DNA of 64,000 bases, from positions 16,888,591 to 16,952,590 of the forward strand of contig OY720100.1 in the NCBI GenBank assembly GCA_963082875.1, read 5' to 3'. Below the pieces are notes generated by a model. That model worked only from the letters and a program-made list of their open reading frames with translations. It was not told where the DNA came from and ran no database searches. Position 1 is the stretch's first letter. Every line of letters begins with the position of its first letter. This DNA is from Corella eumyota (taxonomy: Eukaryota; Chordata; Ascidiacea; Phlebobranchia; Corellidae). Both the position numbers and the translations under genes were made by a program. Below, piece after piece: positions 47,901 to 58,500 of this stretch.

Positions 47901-50658
47901 ACATTTGTGACGTCACTTTACAAAATTTTTGTGTCCATGACGTCACGAAAATGACTTTGGTTTACGATCTTAATATTCTATTTTTTACGATTATTACATT
48001 TTTGTGACGACATAATATGATGACGTCATTAAGGTACATCTATCACGTCACGGCAAATAATTTACGAGCCAATGACGTCACAAGAAATTAGTTAAATTCG
48101 GTTTCCTTAAGTTTTTGTATCAATCTTGATAAGAAAAGTTTCAAATTCCAACAAAATTGAAACTTAAAACTCGACACCCATGAAAAGCTAATTGTTTAAA
48201 TTTAAATGTGGTTAAAAAGTGGTTTTAAATTATAGAGACAATAAATTGATTCGAAAAAACGTATTTTTAATTGTCTAAGGCGCCATCTTTAACAATAAAA
48301 AAATATAATTTTATTTGAATAGGTTTTTGTTTACAATTTTAAAGTTTTTAAATAAAAATGTTTAAAATAAAAGAGGTTATTCAATGACTGTTAAGATACT
48401 TTTACTAAAAAATATATAACTTTACACAAAATTGTAAAAAATACAGAAAAGTATTATTTTTAACGACTTATTTATATTTTTTGCTAACTTTAACAATATG
48501 AAAAAACTCGTAGTAAATATCAGCCTAAAAACCAGTTTTAAATTGGGTTCTGGTCACCATAAATTAGCAACATAAGACAAGGGTGCTTATATGGTCACTG
48601 GACAGGAATTAAAATGATCTTAATCCATTTTAAGTAGTTGGAAAGTGGATTTTAAACCAAATAATAAACAAAAACCAAGACACCACAAAAAAAAGTCTAG
48701 AAAATTTTTTTTTTATATTGTTTTACAAACTGATCAAATAGTTTTTAATAATTAGTTTTTTTTTAAAGGAAAATAATAAACAAAAATCAAGATACAACAA
48801 AAAGAAATCACAAAAAAACGATTTTTTAGCCTAACAATTTACCGTACAAAATTTACGGACAATATATTTTTACACAAAGCGCGTAAAACAACATTAGATT
48901 TCGATCTTAATTGGGTCAACAATGCGACAATAGACACACTTCTTGGCCCACTGCTTTTAATCATAACAACACAAAGAGGTTTAACTTATAAGGTTTTGTG
49001 ATAAAACGTTAAAAAAATAGTGAAAAATAAGATAAATTTAAAATTTAAACACAACATTTTTTTAGGCCTAATTTTAAATCTTTATATTATTTTTAAAACA
49101 CACTAAAAATAAAAAAATAACGATTTTATTACAAGCAAATGTAGCATCATTATAAGAAGCCTAGTTTTAAAGTATTTATAAGCCTAAATAAAAACAAAAA
49201 ATGACAAAAAATTTAACTTAAACTATATTTAAATTAACTAAATCTAGATTAAATATCATAAACACAACAAAAAATTACAAAGAATAAATTTTAAAACAAT
49301 TTTATTGGAACCTAATTTAAAGTAAATATATTATCTTAAAAAAATACAAAAAATTACAACATTCAAAGTTAAATGTAACAAGTTATAGATTATTTTAAAA
49401 AATAAAACTTTAGGCCAAATATTACAAAAACACCACCAAAAAAACATCATAATACCTTTTATTGTTACAATTTAAACGTAATAATAAGGTGTTGAAAAGT
49501 TATTATTATCCAATTTATTCAACTGAAACGAAATCCTTAAAAAAACAAAAAATATTTTGAAAATAGTTCGCGCTTTCATGTAACATGATACCTATATAAA
49601 ATATTAATGTTAATTGCTATAATAAGCATTATAAATTTACGGCCAATTTTTTTCACATTTTATTGCTAGCTTTAACATATATAAAAAAATTGCAAAACTT
49701 AAATATTTTACACATACAAATATATCTACTACGTCAAATTTAGTAAAAAATGTTAAAAAATTCCTTTTTTTTTAATCAAGTTTAAAATTAAGCGTAGGAC
49801 CTTAAAAAATCGAAATATGGGTTTATTTTTTTCGTTTTTTTTTATGATTTAAGACCATGAAATGAATAGGTGTCAATATACAGCGAATAGTGTTACAATG
49901 TTGGTATAAATAATTAATAAATGGACACGTTTTATCAATATACCTTTCCATAATGCCATATATAATAACCTTATAATATGGGATCAAAAAATAGCGCTAG
50001 TATATCAAAAAAAATAAAAATGTTTTATTAATATTTTTTATATATATAATACAACATTAAAAATTAATTAAAAATACGTTAAACTTGCAATTTATAGTTA
50101 ATAAAATCGTTTAAATATCATATTTAAAATACTAAATATCAAATGCATCTTTATTGAGCAACAATGCGTTAAGATTATGACGTCATTTACGTCAAAAGTG
50201 ACATTACAAAATGTTCAATCGATTTAATCTTTCCATTTAGAATCAATATACAAACTAATACTCTCATTACTCTATATTAAATGATGTTAAATAATACTTT
50301 AGGGATATGAACGACAAATTTGCAAATTAATTTATGATATTATTTAAAAATATCGTAAGTTTAAGTTGATAATATATCGTCAAAATTAGACAATTTTACG
50401 GACATTTTTAACCACGTTTTTTATTTACTAAAACATACAAAAAACACATAAATTCCCCTTGTTAAAACTTCTTTTTATAGACACTTATTAACAGTCTTAA
50501 ATTTGTCAAAATTTTTACGTTAAAGTGCAAAAAATAAAAGCGTAAAAAACTGCTTAAAAACATAAAAGTTATTCCAAACAAAAATTCAAAAATTTTAATT
50601 TTTTACCTGTTTGTAAAATTCGAAAAAATAATCCAATCCAAAAAATATAATTTCTCAT
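32815..50658 (-). CDS. IGSF9: IGSF9/Turtle-type Ig-FN3 transmembrane receptor, complete
   Basis: Neuronal homophilic adhesion receptor family (Drosophila Turtle; vertebrate IGSF9/IGSF9B), known for roles in dendrite growth, axon branching and synapse organisation. Exons in transcript order: 50607-50658, 47390-47560, 46325-46489, 42575-42720, 41998-42127, 41631-41736, 41107-41288, 39678-39820, 39254-39511, 38763-38922, 38581-38692, 38339-38514, 37670-38209, 37300-37452, 35989-36031, 35813-35901, 35535-35672, 34013-35194, 33626-33899, 33256-33382, 32815-32982. They give 1504 residues: signal peptide 1-17, five Ig (18-504), two FN3 (505-780), TM about 802-828, then about 675 cytoplasmic residues. 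Family hallmarks recalled from vertebrate IGSF9: VIEWLKRG and DEGWYECRV in Ig1, PPSASAYL in Ig3, YTCTPYNILGTAG in Ig4, IVRSSDGKFHVGP after the TM, DEKYEWDSEF near the C-terminus. Exon phases agree throughout. It ends in SIERR, without an evident PDZ-binding motif. Confidence 0.93.
34436..34556 (-). repeat. In-frame 36-bp coding minisatellite in the IGSF9 tail
   Basis: Just over three 36-bp units encode QQCAPLLKQCVN, and a fourth partial unit begins QQCASGS. The repeat puts seven cysteines in a cytoplasmic region that is otherwise Cys-poor. Units differ by few bases (for example Leu/Ile), so copy number could vary between individuals. Confidence 0.85.
35236..35485. repeat. TGACGTCA minisatellite in an IGSF9 intron
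   Basis: Nine exact TGACGTCA palindromes lie in 250 bp (35236, 35256, 35281, 35333, 35377, 35397, 35416, 35455, 35478), plus near-matches CGACGTCA, TAACGTCA and TGACGTAA. The unit is about 20 bp, TGACGTCATTTTTATCAACA-like, and poorly preserved except for the palindrome. TGACGTCA is the full CRE/ATF site; binding is not shown by the sequence. Confidence 0.85.
35989..36031 (-). CDS. IGSF9: IGSF9 43-nt juxtamembrane microexon
   Basis: The exon encodes a basic stretch (NFNIKMSKKLKRIRS). It is the only segment that reconciles the phase-1 end of the TM exon with the phase-2 start of the exon at 35901. Its Lys/Arg-rich content matches the basic juxtamembrane region of vertebrate IGSF9. Splice sites are TTTAAATAAAG and AAG|GTAGGC. 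Confidence 0.75.
36032..37299 (-). other. IGSF9 intron with a dispersed 45-bp repeat
   Basis: This AT-rich intron carries two identical 45-bp copies at 36432-36476 and 37047-37091, containing TGACGTAACAATGAAG, with partial copies just before the first. TGACGTCA occurs at 37002 and 37107. No further exon was recognised. Confidence 0.6.
37300..37452 (-). CDS. IGSF9: IGSF9 transmembrane exon
   Basis: This encodes a short Thr/Ser/Asp linker and one hydrophobic helix, AAMLAGGVAGGVFVVLALTA then LLGFCYG, followed by KCK as a stop-transfer signal. The Gly-rich GGVAGG matches the small-residue TM of vertebrate IGSF9. It ends in phase 1 and joins the microexon at 36031. Confidence 0.9.
37670..38692 (-). 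CDS. IGSF9: IGSF9 FN3 domains 1 and 2 (three exons)
   Basis: FN3-1 spans 38581-38692 and 38339-38514, with VTWLPGYDGGYPQHYMIWY and VYQFSLLPENALGSGPFS. FN3-2 is one 540-nt exon, 37670-38209, with IIELSWKSPF, a strand-C-like LLGYLIEFR and a G-strand region DVTYEFQISTVTSSAYSAPS. Between them lies a polar insert of about 75 residues, rich in Lys, Ser, Thr and Asp, absent from the vertebrate domain as I recall it. FN3-2 is therefore roughly 180 residues, not 95-100. Confidence 0.9.
38763..39820 (-). CDS. IGSF9: IGSF9 Ig domains 4 and 5 (three exons)
   Basis: Exons 39678-39820, 39254-39511 and 38763-38922, residues about 318-504. Ig4: Cys in FNIECKAVG, Trp in ITWRKDG, Cys in YTCTPYNILGTAG. Ig5 begins PPTFTLRPRDEV, with Cys in LNCAGEGDPKP, Trp in IYWRKDGED and Cys in WTCVVSNP. 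The 258-nt middle exon carries the end of Ig4 and the start of Ig5. Confidence 0.92.
39821..41106 (-). other. IGSF9 intron between Ig3 and Ig4
   Basis: About 1.3 kb of AT-rich intron with one TGACGTCA (41023). I see no exon, RNA gene or recognised repeat in it. Confidence 0.5.
41107..41736 (-). CDS. IGSF9: IGSF9 Ig domain 3 (two exons)
   Basis: Exons 41631-41736 and 41107-41288, residues about 222-317. The domain opens PELTVKPINTTV, with Cys in FFGCKASAFP, Trp in IIYSWFYND and a second Cys in GKVTCQADNG, and closes with PPSASAYL. The SINE at 41358-41540 sits in the intron that splits the domain. Confidence 0.9.
41358..41540 (-). repeat. tRNA-derived SINE, body copy
   Basis: This matches the body of the SINE at 1459-1752: TATCC.TGATATGGGAAA, AACATGGAGTAACAT, CCAGTCTCAAGTTGAC, TTTGGGATATTA and ATTACCCGATAATTA. 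The A/TA-rich tail is at the low-coordinate end. The tRNA head is missing or diverged beyond 41540. It lies in sense orientation within the IGSF9 intron. Confidence 0.75.
41998..42720 (-). CDS. IGSF9: IGSF9 Ig domain 2 (two exons)
   Basis: Exons 42575-42720 and 41998-42127, residues about 130-221, are an I-set Ig with Cys in LMLRCRVVGK, Trp in VTWRKDG and a second Cys in NYLCQARNSEGQ. Odd: a 36-bp duplication just past the donor repeats the donor region, creating a second in-frame donor after 41962 that would add 12 residues. Confidence 0.9.
42721..46324 (-). other. Large IGSF9 intron with a possible internal promoter
   Basis: Apart from the putative alternative first exon (43609-43684), this 3.6-kb intron is AT-rich with no clear repeat. 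A less AT-rich stretch at about 44090-44200, with GATAAGGATTGA-like motifs, lies 0.4-0.5 kb upstream of that exon and is a candidate control region. TGACGTCA occurs at 45385 and 46086. Confidence 0.4.
43609..43684 (-). CDS. IGSF9: Putative alternative first exon of IGSF9: second signal peptide
   Basis: Inside the 3.6-kb intron between Ig1 and Ig2, ATG at 43682-43684 opens a 25-residue leader (MKKVLYILDLNLLLLFVNIL, then SPTIA) with a long Leu-rich core and an A-type cleavage site. It ends in a phase-1 GTAACT donor, the phase needed for the Ig2 exon at 42720. A transcript starting here would give IGSF9 without Ig1. It could instead be a fossil of a separate gene; only RNA data can decide. Confidence 0.65.
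46325..47560 (-). CDS. IGSF9: IGSF9 Ig domain 1 (two exons)
   Basis: Exons 47390-47560 and 46325-46489 encode a V-type Ig, residues about 18-129. The first Cys is in VALLPCHV, the core Trp in VIEWLKRG, and the second Cys in DEGWYECRV. The order and wording are those of vertebrate IGSF9 Ig1. If the intron after 46325 were retained, the frame would read 20 more codons to a stop, giving a soluble Ig1-only product. Confidence 0.9.
46570..46692 (-). repeat. tRNA-derived (Gln-like) SINE head
   Basis: On the minus strand a tRNA-like fold starts TAGTTTGGTGAACCGG (A-box-like). A CGGACTCTGAGCCG anticodon arm (CTG) and a B box GGTTTGAGCC follow. The acceptor stem is not closed, so it is a tRNA-derived repeat and not a tRNA gene. 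It differs from the SINE at 1459. Confidence 0.55.
46785..47100. repeat. Duplicated intronic segment with TATCAATACATTAGCATGCA core
   Basis: Two segments of about 75 bp (near 46790 and 47020) share TATCAATACATTAGCATGCA, then AAAAAT, ACAACTT and AATACAACAA blocks. They lie in the intron that splits IGSF9 Ig1. Origin unknown. Confidence 0.6.
47561..50606 (-). other. First IGSF9 intron
   Basis: About 3 kb, very AT-rich. A cluster of five TGACGTCA sites lies at 47872-48080, with one more at 50178. No exon or recognised transposon was found. Confidence 0.5.
50607..50658 (-). CDS. IGSF9: IGSF9 distal first coding exon: signal peptide
   Basis: ATG at 50656-50658 opens a short hydrophobic leader, MRNYIFWIGLFFRILQT, then a phase-1 donor. 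Phase 1 suits joining to the Ig1 exon at 47560, making the Gly/Val junction of a V-type Ig fold. The intron to Ig1 is about 3 kb. A TGACGTCA lies about 60 bp upstream of the ATG. Confidence 0.8.
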
Positions 50659-52550
50659 TTTTTAATTATTTCAAAATATTTCACACGGCTATCTATTCTA
50701 CTATATATTCATTTTATGACGTCACAATCACTATAGAACGCACGTGTTTTTAACAATCACAACCGAAACTGGTCGCTCGATTCTAGAATTACGCCGCCTT
50801 TTTTTCTTTAACGAAAGCGAGAGAGGATACGTTCTCTCATTTTTATTTATAGTTAAATTAACTTAAAAAATAAATAAAAAAATATATTTTATTTAAACAG
50901 GGGGTATCAATGACGTCACGGAATCTTTTGTACTCTTTATAAATTGTTACAAAATTTTAAAAAATTTTTGAAAAAATTATCATATTTAAACATTGGCCGC
51001 AAGGTAGCGTTAGAGACCTTCGAATTAGTAAAAAGTATGGTACGAAGTCTCTGGTTCAAAACTTGCCATGTACAACATTTACCAATACAATTTGCCAATT
51101 AACCCTTTAATTATAGCAAATTAAACTTATGGGACATGGTATCGGGTTAAGGCTTCAACAGTTTCGATAAAAAATGATAAAATCAACTTAAATTGCAAAT
51201 ATAAATTCAACTAAAACTTACGATAAACAGTAAACCATACCCAGTTTGTTAAAACCAAAATAATAGCAAGAAACCAACCCGGAAATTATTAACAAAATTT
51301 ACCGATTTATAAAACTTTAGTTCTATTGTGTTCTATGTCATTTCCCTTTGCCACCTTATAAGACAATTACCTAAGTTTATATTATATAATAAACAGTGGT
51401 CAATAGATGTAATATTAATAACGTTTAAGCTAATAAATTTAGCAATTTTTTTTCTGATTTTTAGAGACTTATTAATTATAAAAATAAAAATAGAAATTTG
51501 TGTAAAAGTGAAATGTGTTCAATAATTTATTATTTTATTTAGATTTCTCCTTGTGAGATAAAAGTCTCAGCATGTTTAATCTTTTTTCAAGGTAAGCTAG
51601 GCAGGCTAGGATTTAACAACATATTTTAGATTTAAGCTAAAAAATTATAATATGACAAATTGTAATTGTATAAGTATGCGCAGTTCAATTTACAAATTTT
51701 AATGGGTAAAAATAACTTAAAAAATAAGCGAGTTTATAAAAAGTTCAAAGTAGATTTGCTAATAGTATGAATGTTTAAGTAACCTTTATACAGAAAGGGG
51801 CTTTAGGTATGCAGGTAAAACAATACGGCAGATTTAGTTAAATATTTAAAGATACCAATAACAGTTAGGCTTAATTAGATTCGTTTATCAACAGGTTAAA
51901 TTGCTTTTTAAATGGTTTCGTTACTTGTAAATATTTAAGTTTACAAACTTGCAGATTTCACCACCCCATTACGTATTTCGTGTTTGTTTATTTATAACTT
52001 ATTAACATTATATTATTACGTTCATAGAAAAGTAAACAAGGTGGTTTGCTAAACAATCAAACACTGAGGTAAAGTTATCATAAAGTTTGGGCCTTACCAT
52101 AACCTGTTGACATTTTAACCAAGGCCAAATGTTATGAATTGACGTATATATAAAATGTATTAGCACAAAATAAATGTTAGTCTTACGTCGAAGTAATATA
52201 ATGTTTACTGCCTGGGTTTGGTAGTTAGTTAAATAGAGGTAAGTGTGGTCTTGTTGTTAATTACAGCGTAAAAAACAGTGTAGCAATAGTTGCAAATACA
52301 GTAATTACGTTTTGTTTAGCGCAAAGTTGCATTTTTTATGTTTGTTTTATAACGATTATTATTAACCTACTTAGAAAAAAACTTTCAAAACTCGGTATTT
52401 TTAGCTCTTATTTAAAACAAATTAACAGGTTAATATTTAAGTTTATTTTCAGTGCTTTTTTTGCATTATATATAACTTTATAGACTTTAAATTTAAGACG
52501 TGAATAAGACATACACTTAAGTAATTTAGCAAACAATCTTACCTTTTTAG
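50659..52550. promoter_or_regulatory. Shared upstream region of divergent IGSF9 and TRPA1
   Basis: The two start codons are 1.9 kb apart and point away from each other. On the IGSF9 side there are TGACGTCA sites at 50717 and 50911 and a CACGTG at about 50740. A tRNA-like fragment with a B-box-like GGTTCAAAAC lies at about 51000-51070. No TATA box can be assigned in this AT-rich DNA. Whether one region drives both genes is not known. Confidence 0.4.
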
Positions 52551-52557
52551 AATAAAA
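52541..52557 (+). promoter_or_regulatory. Acceptor just upstream of the TRPA1 start codon (possible SL trans-splice site)
   Basis: ACCTTTTTAG|AATAAAAATG puts a strong 3' splice site only 7 bases before the ATG. Tunicates add a spliced leader to many mRNAs, often with very short 5' UTRs, so this may be a trans-splice acceptor. Cis-splicing to an upstream noncoding exon is equally possible. Confidence 0.45.
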
Positions 52558-55500
52558 ATGATGAAAGATAGTGGAAGTTCGATCAAGTTGGTTATTTCCA
52601 ACGACGACTTGGATGATATTAACGAATATGAAGGAAAGATGATCAAACAATCTGTTTCAAATCGACCTCGACATTCCTTTATGGAAGATATTGAACTAGC
52701 ATCCCGATTCAATGATAACCCAATACCTATACAGTTAAAATTAATGTCATTTCAACAGGTATGTATCTATAATTTGTTGTGTAATGTACACAATTTTGTT
52801 ACTTAAACAGTTAACCAATACGTTTTTAACATTGATTTTTAAACTGCGCTCTGAAATCGCCCTAACAGTTAAAAAAAATTATTTTTAAGTAATTAAGTTG
52901 CATATTATTTAAATTTTTTCGAATTTAAAAATTTAAAGCTCGCAAAAATGCATTTTTTTCACGAAAAAATTCGCAACATTAAAATTAAATTTATAAACGA
53001 TGTTTACACTTTTTCAAGGCTGCTAGAGAAGGCTCCCTAGACATACTTGAAAGTATTTTAAAACTGATTCACAAATCTATCTTGGAATTCTCAAACAAAC
53101 GAATCGATAACTCGCAAGAGCGTTTGGAAGAATTATTAAACTGGAAAATAAATGCTAAAGATTCAAAGGGAATGACTGCGTTGCATTATGCTGCCCAAAA
53201 CTGCAACACCAAAGTCTGTGAAATGCTGTACAAGTATTCATTTATACCACCATTTGAAGGTAAAAAAAATTGCCTTTTTTAAACTTTAATATTGTTTTTT
53301 TTTTATTATTTTGTTTATTTTACAACTAATCAGTTTATTTACTATTTGTTTACAATCATTTTTAAAAATAAATTTTTGCAACCCATAAAAGCTAATGGTT
53401 AACTAGCTTAGGTAAACAAACTATAATAATCCATAAAAACTAAATACATAATAAAATGGTATTAAAAGCTTACTACTATTTATCTTCTGTATATTAAACA
53501 TTTTACTACGTATAAAAACTATATTTAAACTAGTTTTAATAAACCAATCAATTTAACGCATATATATATATATATATAAACTTTTGAATTATGGTAACTG
53601 TAACATTTGGTCTGAATTCTTTTATTTTTAAGATCTTTCATCTGCTTCAAGTAGTATGAATACAACTGTAGTTGATACAACCTACTGGGGCAACAAAACA
53701 ACCAAATCTCAACTTAATATTTATTCAACTAACAACAAACTAGCCACACCATTACATTTTGTTGCCCAGGGTAAAAAATCACCCGAAGATAAGATAGTTA
53801 AACAGTTGGTAAGCATATTAACATTTTGCTAAGGCCTTGGGTATAAACATATTTTAATTTTTAAACCTACTTCGGTTTACAGAATTAAAATTAAATAACT
53901 TTCTGTCCAATACATATTTGACATTAATTTTTATCAAAATATTAAACTGTTTTATATTCAGTATTAAATTCTAACAAACCTTATAGTTTTTAGTACCCAA
54001 AACACTCTTATAGTTATTCTTGTTTGTGGAAATTTTGTTAAACATTAACAATATGAAATTAATTCCAATATCTTACTTTTACCAAATTAAAACACTTACC
54101 TTTCAGAGCAAAAAACATTCTTTAATAAAAAAGGAAAGATCTAGAATTGAAATTGTTCAGGAAATTGTTTCAACAATGAACAATTCTGATAATTGCTTGA
54201 CGAGGTTACTGCAGTGGGGGAACAAAAAAGAACTGAAAGATGTAAAAAATTTAATTTTAATAAAATTTATGGTAGCCTACTTACTTCTGCCAAAATATTT
54301 AACTAATCAGTATGTAAATAACCAAGGGCAGATTAATTATCATTCCATTATAATTAACTATATGCTCAATTACCAAAGTTAACTCAAGACTGGGTAGGAG
54401 TATCAAATTTTACTAAATGTTTACATTGTAAAGTCCACCTTTTATTATCAATAATACCGACATAGAATATAAACAAACTAACGCAAAGTCAATAATATCT
54501 GAAAATTATAATTGATTTCACCTTCCTTATATGCAACAAAGTTAAATATTATATAAGTTAATATTGAAATAAAACTTACAGGTGAGAGACTACAGTGGAA
54601 TGACCCCTTTGCATTGGGCTGCCCAAAAAAATAATGTTAACGCTGTCACCAAACTTATCCGATTTCAACCTCAAGTGAACAACACACCAGCTAGATGGAA
54701 GGAACGGCGGAAAACTGTAAAAGTAACATTTTTAACCTAGAAATTAGAACTTCACAACCTTAATTTAATTACTGCCTAAATACCAAGCTAAATTCAAGTT
54801 CAAAATATTATTAAGTTCATTTGTTAATAATTAATAAAAAGTTTAGGAGTTAATTTAAAAAAACTGCTTTACAAGCAGAATATCAACCTATAATATTGTT
54901 TTTACACTTTGTTTTTGCACACAAAAAGCTTTAAAATACTTTACATTTCTAAACAGAAACTGTATATCAAAATTTCTTTTACATTTTGCTTTTACACATA
55001 AAAAATTTTAACAATAACTTATCTTACTTTCTTAAGCAGTCGGTCACATTTTTTACAATGGAGAACAGCACTTTGTTGGATGCTCAGGACCACAACAAGA
55101 TGACTGCATTAAGTGTTGCAGCAGCCCACAGTGCAGAAGATGTCGCTGAATTGTTGATTGAACTGAAAGCGGATTTAACAATCGTTGACAAAACTGGAAA
55201 GTCTGCTTTGCATCATGCAGCTGCTGAAGGTTAAAAAAATAGTTTAATTGTTTACTGTTTATAATACAAAAGGTATGTATTAAAAAACGAAAAAAGAATA
55301 TAAGATATGTGTTACATATAATTTAACATAACATATTTACAAAATGTACCTTTTGTATTATAAACAGTATTGGTATTATTTTAATAGCATAAACAAATAG
55401 CTATATAAGTTTTTCATATAAAGTTAAATTAAACCAAAAAAATTATAGTAACTTTTCTAAAGCCCTGTTGTACCTTTAAAGTCATTAAAGTCAAAAGAAT

Positions 55501-58500
55501 ATACACCTTAACCTAAAAAACCCTTCTTAAAAGACTTATAAAAATAACTTTTTATTTAATACATTTAGGTAACTTTAACATCTGCCAGCTTATAATCGAC
55601 AAAATAAGAAGTCAATTTGGGGAGTCTAACGTCAAAATTATTTGTGGGATTAAAGATAAACACTCACAAACTCCTTTGCACTTTGCTTGCCAGAAAACAA
55701 GTGTTAAAACTGTTAAACTACTTCTAGATAATGGTAACTAAAAACATAATAGAAAAATAGCTTAAAATTTTAATACATCACAAAAACTGATTTACTTTTT
55801 ATTTATATATACAATGTTAAAATAAATATATACCAAATGCCTAAATTTTTTTAATCCATTCTATACCCAAATATACCTAAAAAGCAATTACACTTTAAAA
55901 ACTTATCAATATTGCATTGTCAATGAATTCATATTTTTCAATGTAAGTAGATGATTGAACCATGTTTAAAAATTTACTCAGAAGCTCTGTGTAATCCTAT
56001 ACTATGTACTAAAATACACTTAATTAAAGCTTTAATACACAAGCAAATAAATGGTCAACACTTCAACCCCTTTATTTTAAGGTGACAAGGCATTGGCCCA
56101 TATGAAAAATGACTTGGGTAACACCCCATTCCACAGTGCAGCAATGGTTGGATGCTGCATTGAAGTCTTGCAACTTTTTGTGGAGAAAAAAGTTGATATT
56201 TCTGTCACTAATAACATCGGTAGAACTGCATTACATATAGCTGCACAGTACAACCATAATGTGGCAGTAGAATTTCTAATTGAACAGTAACAGCTCATAC
56301 TAATCTTTTATTTACATTTATATATATTGTCCAGTTATTTTAAATGTTGATTTACAATTTAAATGACATTTAATGCCAAGATAGCATCCTATGTAAAACT
56401 ACCTTATGTTTAACTGTCAATTAGTTTTAAATTCTGTAACTTTATAAAGTAATTTTTATGTCTAACAACACTACAAAAGTTAGTTGTAATTTAACTAAAA
56501 AAATTTGATTTTATTCTTCTTTACGAAGGGGGGCTAACTTAGAGGCAAAAGACCATCTTGAAAAAACTCCATTACTTCTTGCAGTTCAATTTGGACATGC
56601 CAACCTTGTATCTTGTATGTTGGAGAATCAATGTAATATCCTAACTGAGGACAGAGATGATAAGAATTGTTTGCATATTGCTGCCTTGTTTAACCAAGTT
56701 TCAGTACTAAGGGTATACCATATTTACTTCTATTTTTTCAGTTGGTAAATATGATTAATTTGTATATACAGAGTTGCCGATGTTTATGTTGACATGTGTT
56801 ATAAAATAAAGGGTAATTTTTATTAGCTATGGCATTTTTAAACCTTTTAAATTGGTTTTGTTTTTGTTGCTTATTGAAACAGTTTTGTTAAACTAATGTT
56901 TTAAATTGTGGCTAAAGTGAAAAAAAGAGTTAAAACTTTTAAGCTTGTAAATTCTGTTAATTTAAGGTGTTACTTCAACATGAGCAGTCAACCTCTTTAA
57001 TCAACCAAAAAGACCAAGAAGGAAATACACCGTTGCATTTTGCTGCAGCTTTTGGGCACCACCAAGTGGTTGAGAGGTTGTTGGAGTGTGAGTTTTGTGA
57101 TTTATCCTCAAAAGATGGGAACGAACGAACCCCAATACATTTGGCTGCCTATTATGGGCACACAAGGGTAAAAAAGAAAAAAATTAAAAAAATTGTAAAT
57201 ATGTTCCAAAAATGCAAATACATTTTTATTCTATGTTGTTTCAGCATAACTATTAAAAGTAATTGGTTTTGCAAATGGACTTACTCATAAATTTAAAAGT
57301 AATTCAGTAAAAAAGTTGGGTTCAAAATGTCATTTTTAAATAGCTTTAGAATAAACATTAGTTTAAATAACTGTCCCATTTTTCTTGTTATTAAACTACT
57401 TTTAATTCTGATTCTCACTAACAAATATAATTCTAAACACTCAAACCATAAAATAACATTTTACAATTTGAGTGTACAAAATAACTGTCTTATAATATAT
57501 AACAATTAAACTAATTTTTAGATTCTTAAAATGCTGTGGAGGAAAGATCACACTCAATTATATCATAAAGATGAAAATGGGAACACTCCACTTATAAGTG
57601 CAGCTATGGCTGGCAAGGAAAACTCAACCAAAACATTGGTCAACATGAGAGCAAACTTAGAGGAAGGGTAAGATTTTAAAAAGTTAATAAAATTTAATAC
57701 AACCTAAAAATGGGAATTTAGAATTTATTTAAATATCATGTATAAAACTTAAATAAAAAAAAAACACATATACCTTTAACGGAAGTAACCTAAATTAGGT
57801 AGATTTCTGGAAAAAAAATAAAGTTAAACATAATTTATAGAATAAACTGACTTATATCAGTGACTTATATTTTTAAAACTTAGAAATAGTGACCTATACC
57901 AACCCTTATCACATGTAACAAACCTCTAAAATAAATTATTTTTAACAGAAATAACAACTCCTACACAGCGTTAACCTGTTGTGCACTTAATGATTTCACT
58001 TCAACTGCAAGGATATTATTAAAAGCAGGAGCTAATGTAGACCCAACTGGAGAATGCCTGGTAAAAAAATCTCCTAAAACTCCTCTGAATTAAACTATTA
58101 CTATATATAAAACCATGTATAAAGAACACAAGAACCATAACATATTTTAAACCATACATTTAGTTGGTTATATCACCATTGTACAATCATTTTATTTACC
58201 TATTGTTAAGTTTATCAACACAAATCAAGATCCTGCTACAGACTGCATTTTAGATTGTCTTAATTTAAACAATTATATACACCTATTTAGCTCCATTTTG
58301 TAAAAATTAAAATATTATACAAATCAAAAATGCCTTTAAATTTGAATTTATAAATTTAGGTCAGTCCTCTGCATGTAGCTTGCATATATGGCAGTCTCAA
58401 CATGGTGGATTTATTATTGGAATATGATGCATCTGTTACCTTGTATAGCAGTGGAGGACTTAATCCCTTAGAGTTGGCTATTAAGCATGGCCATGTGGTA

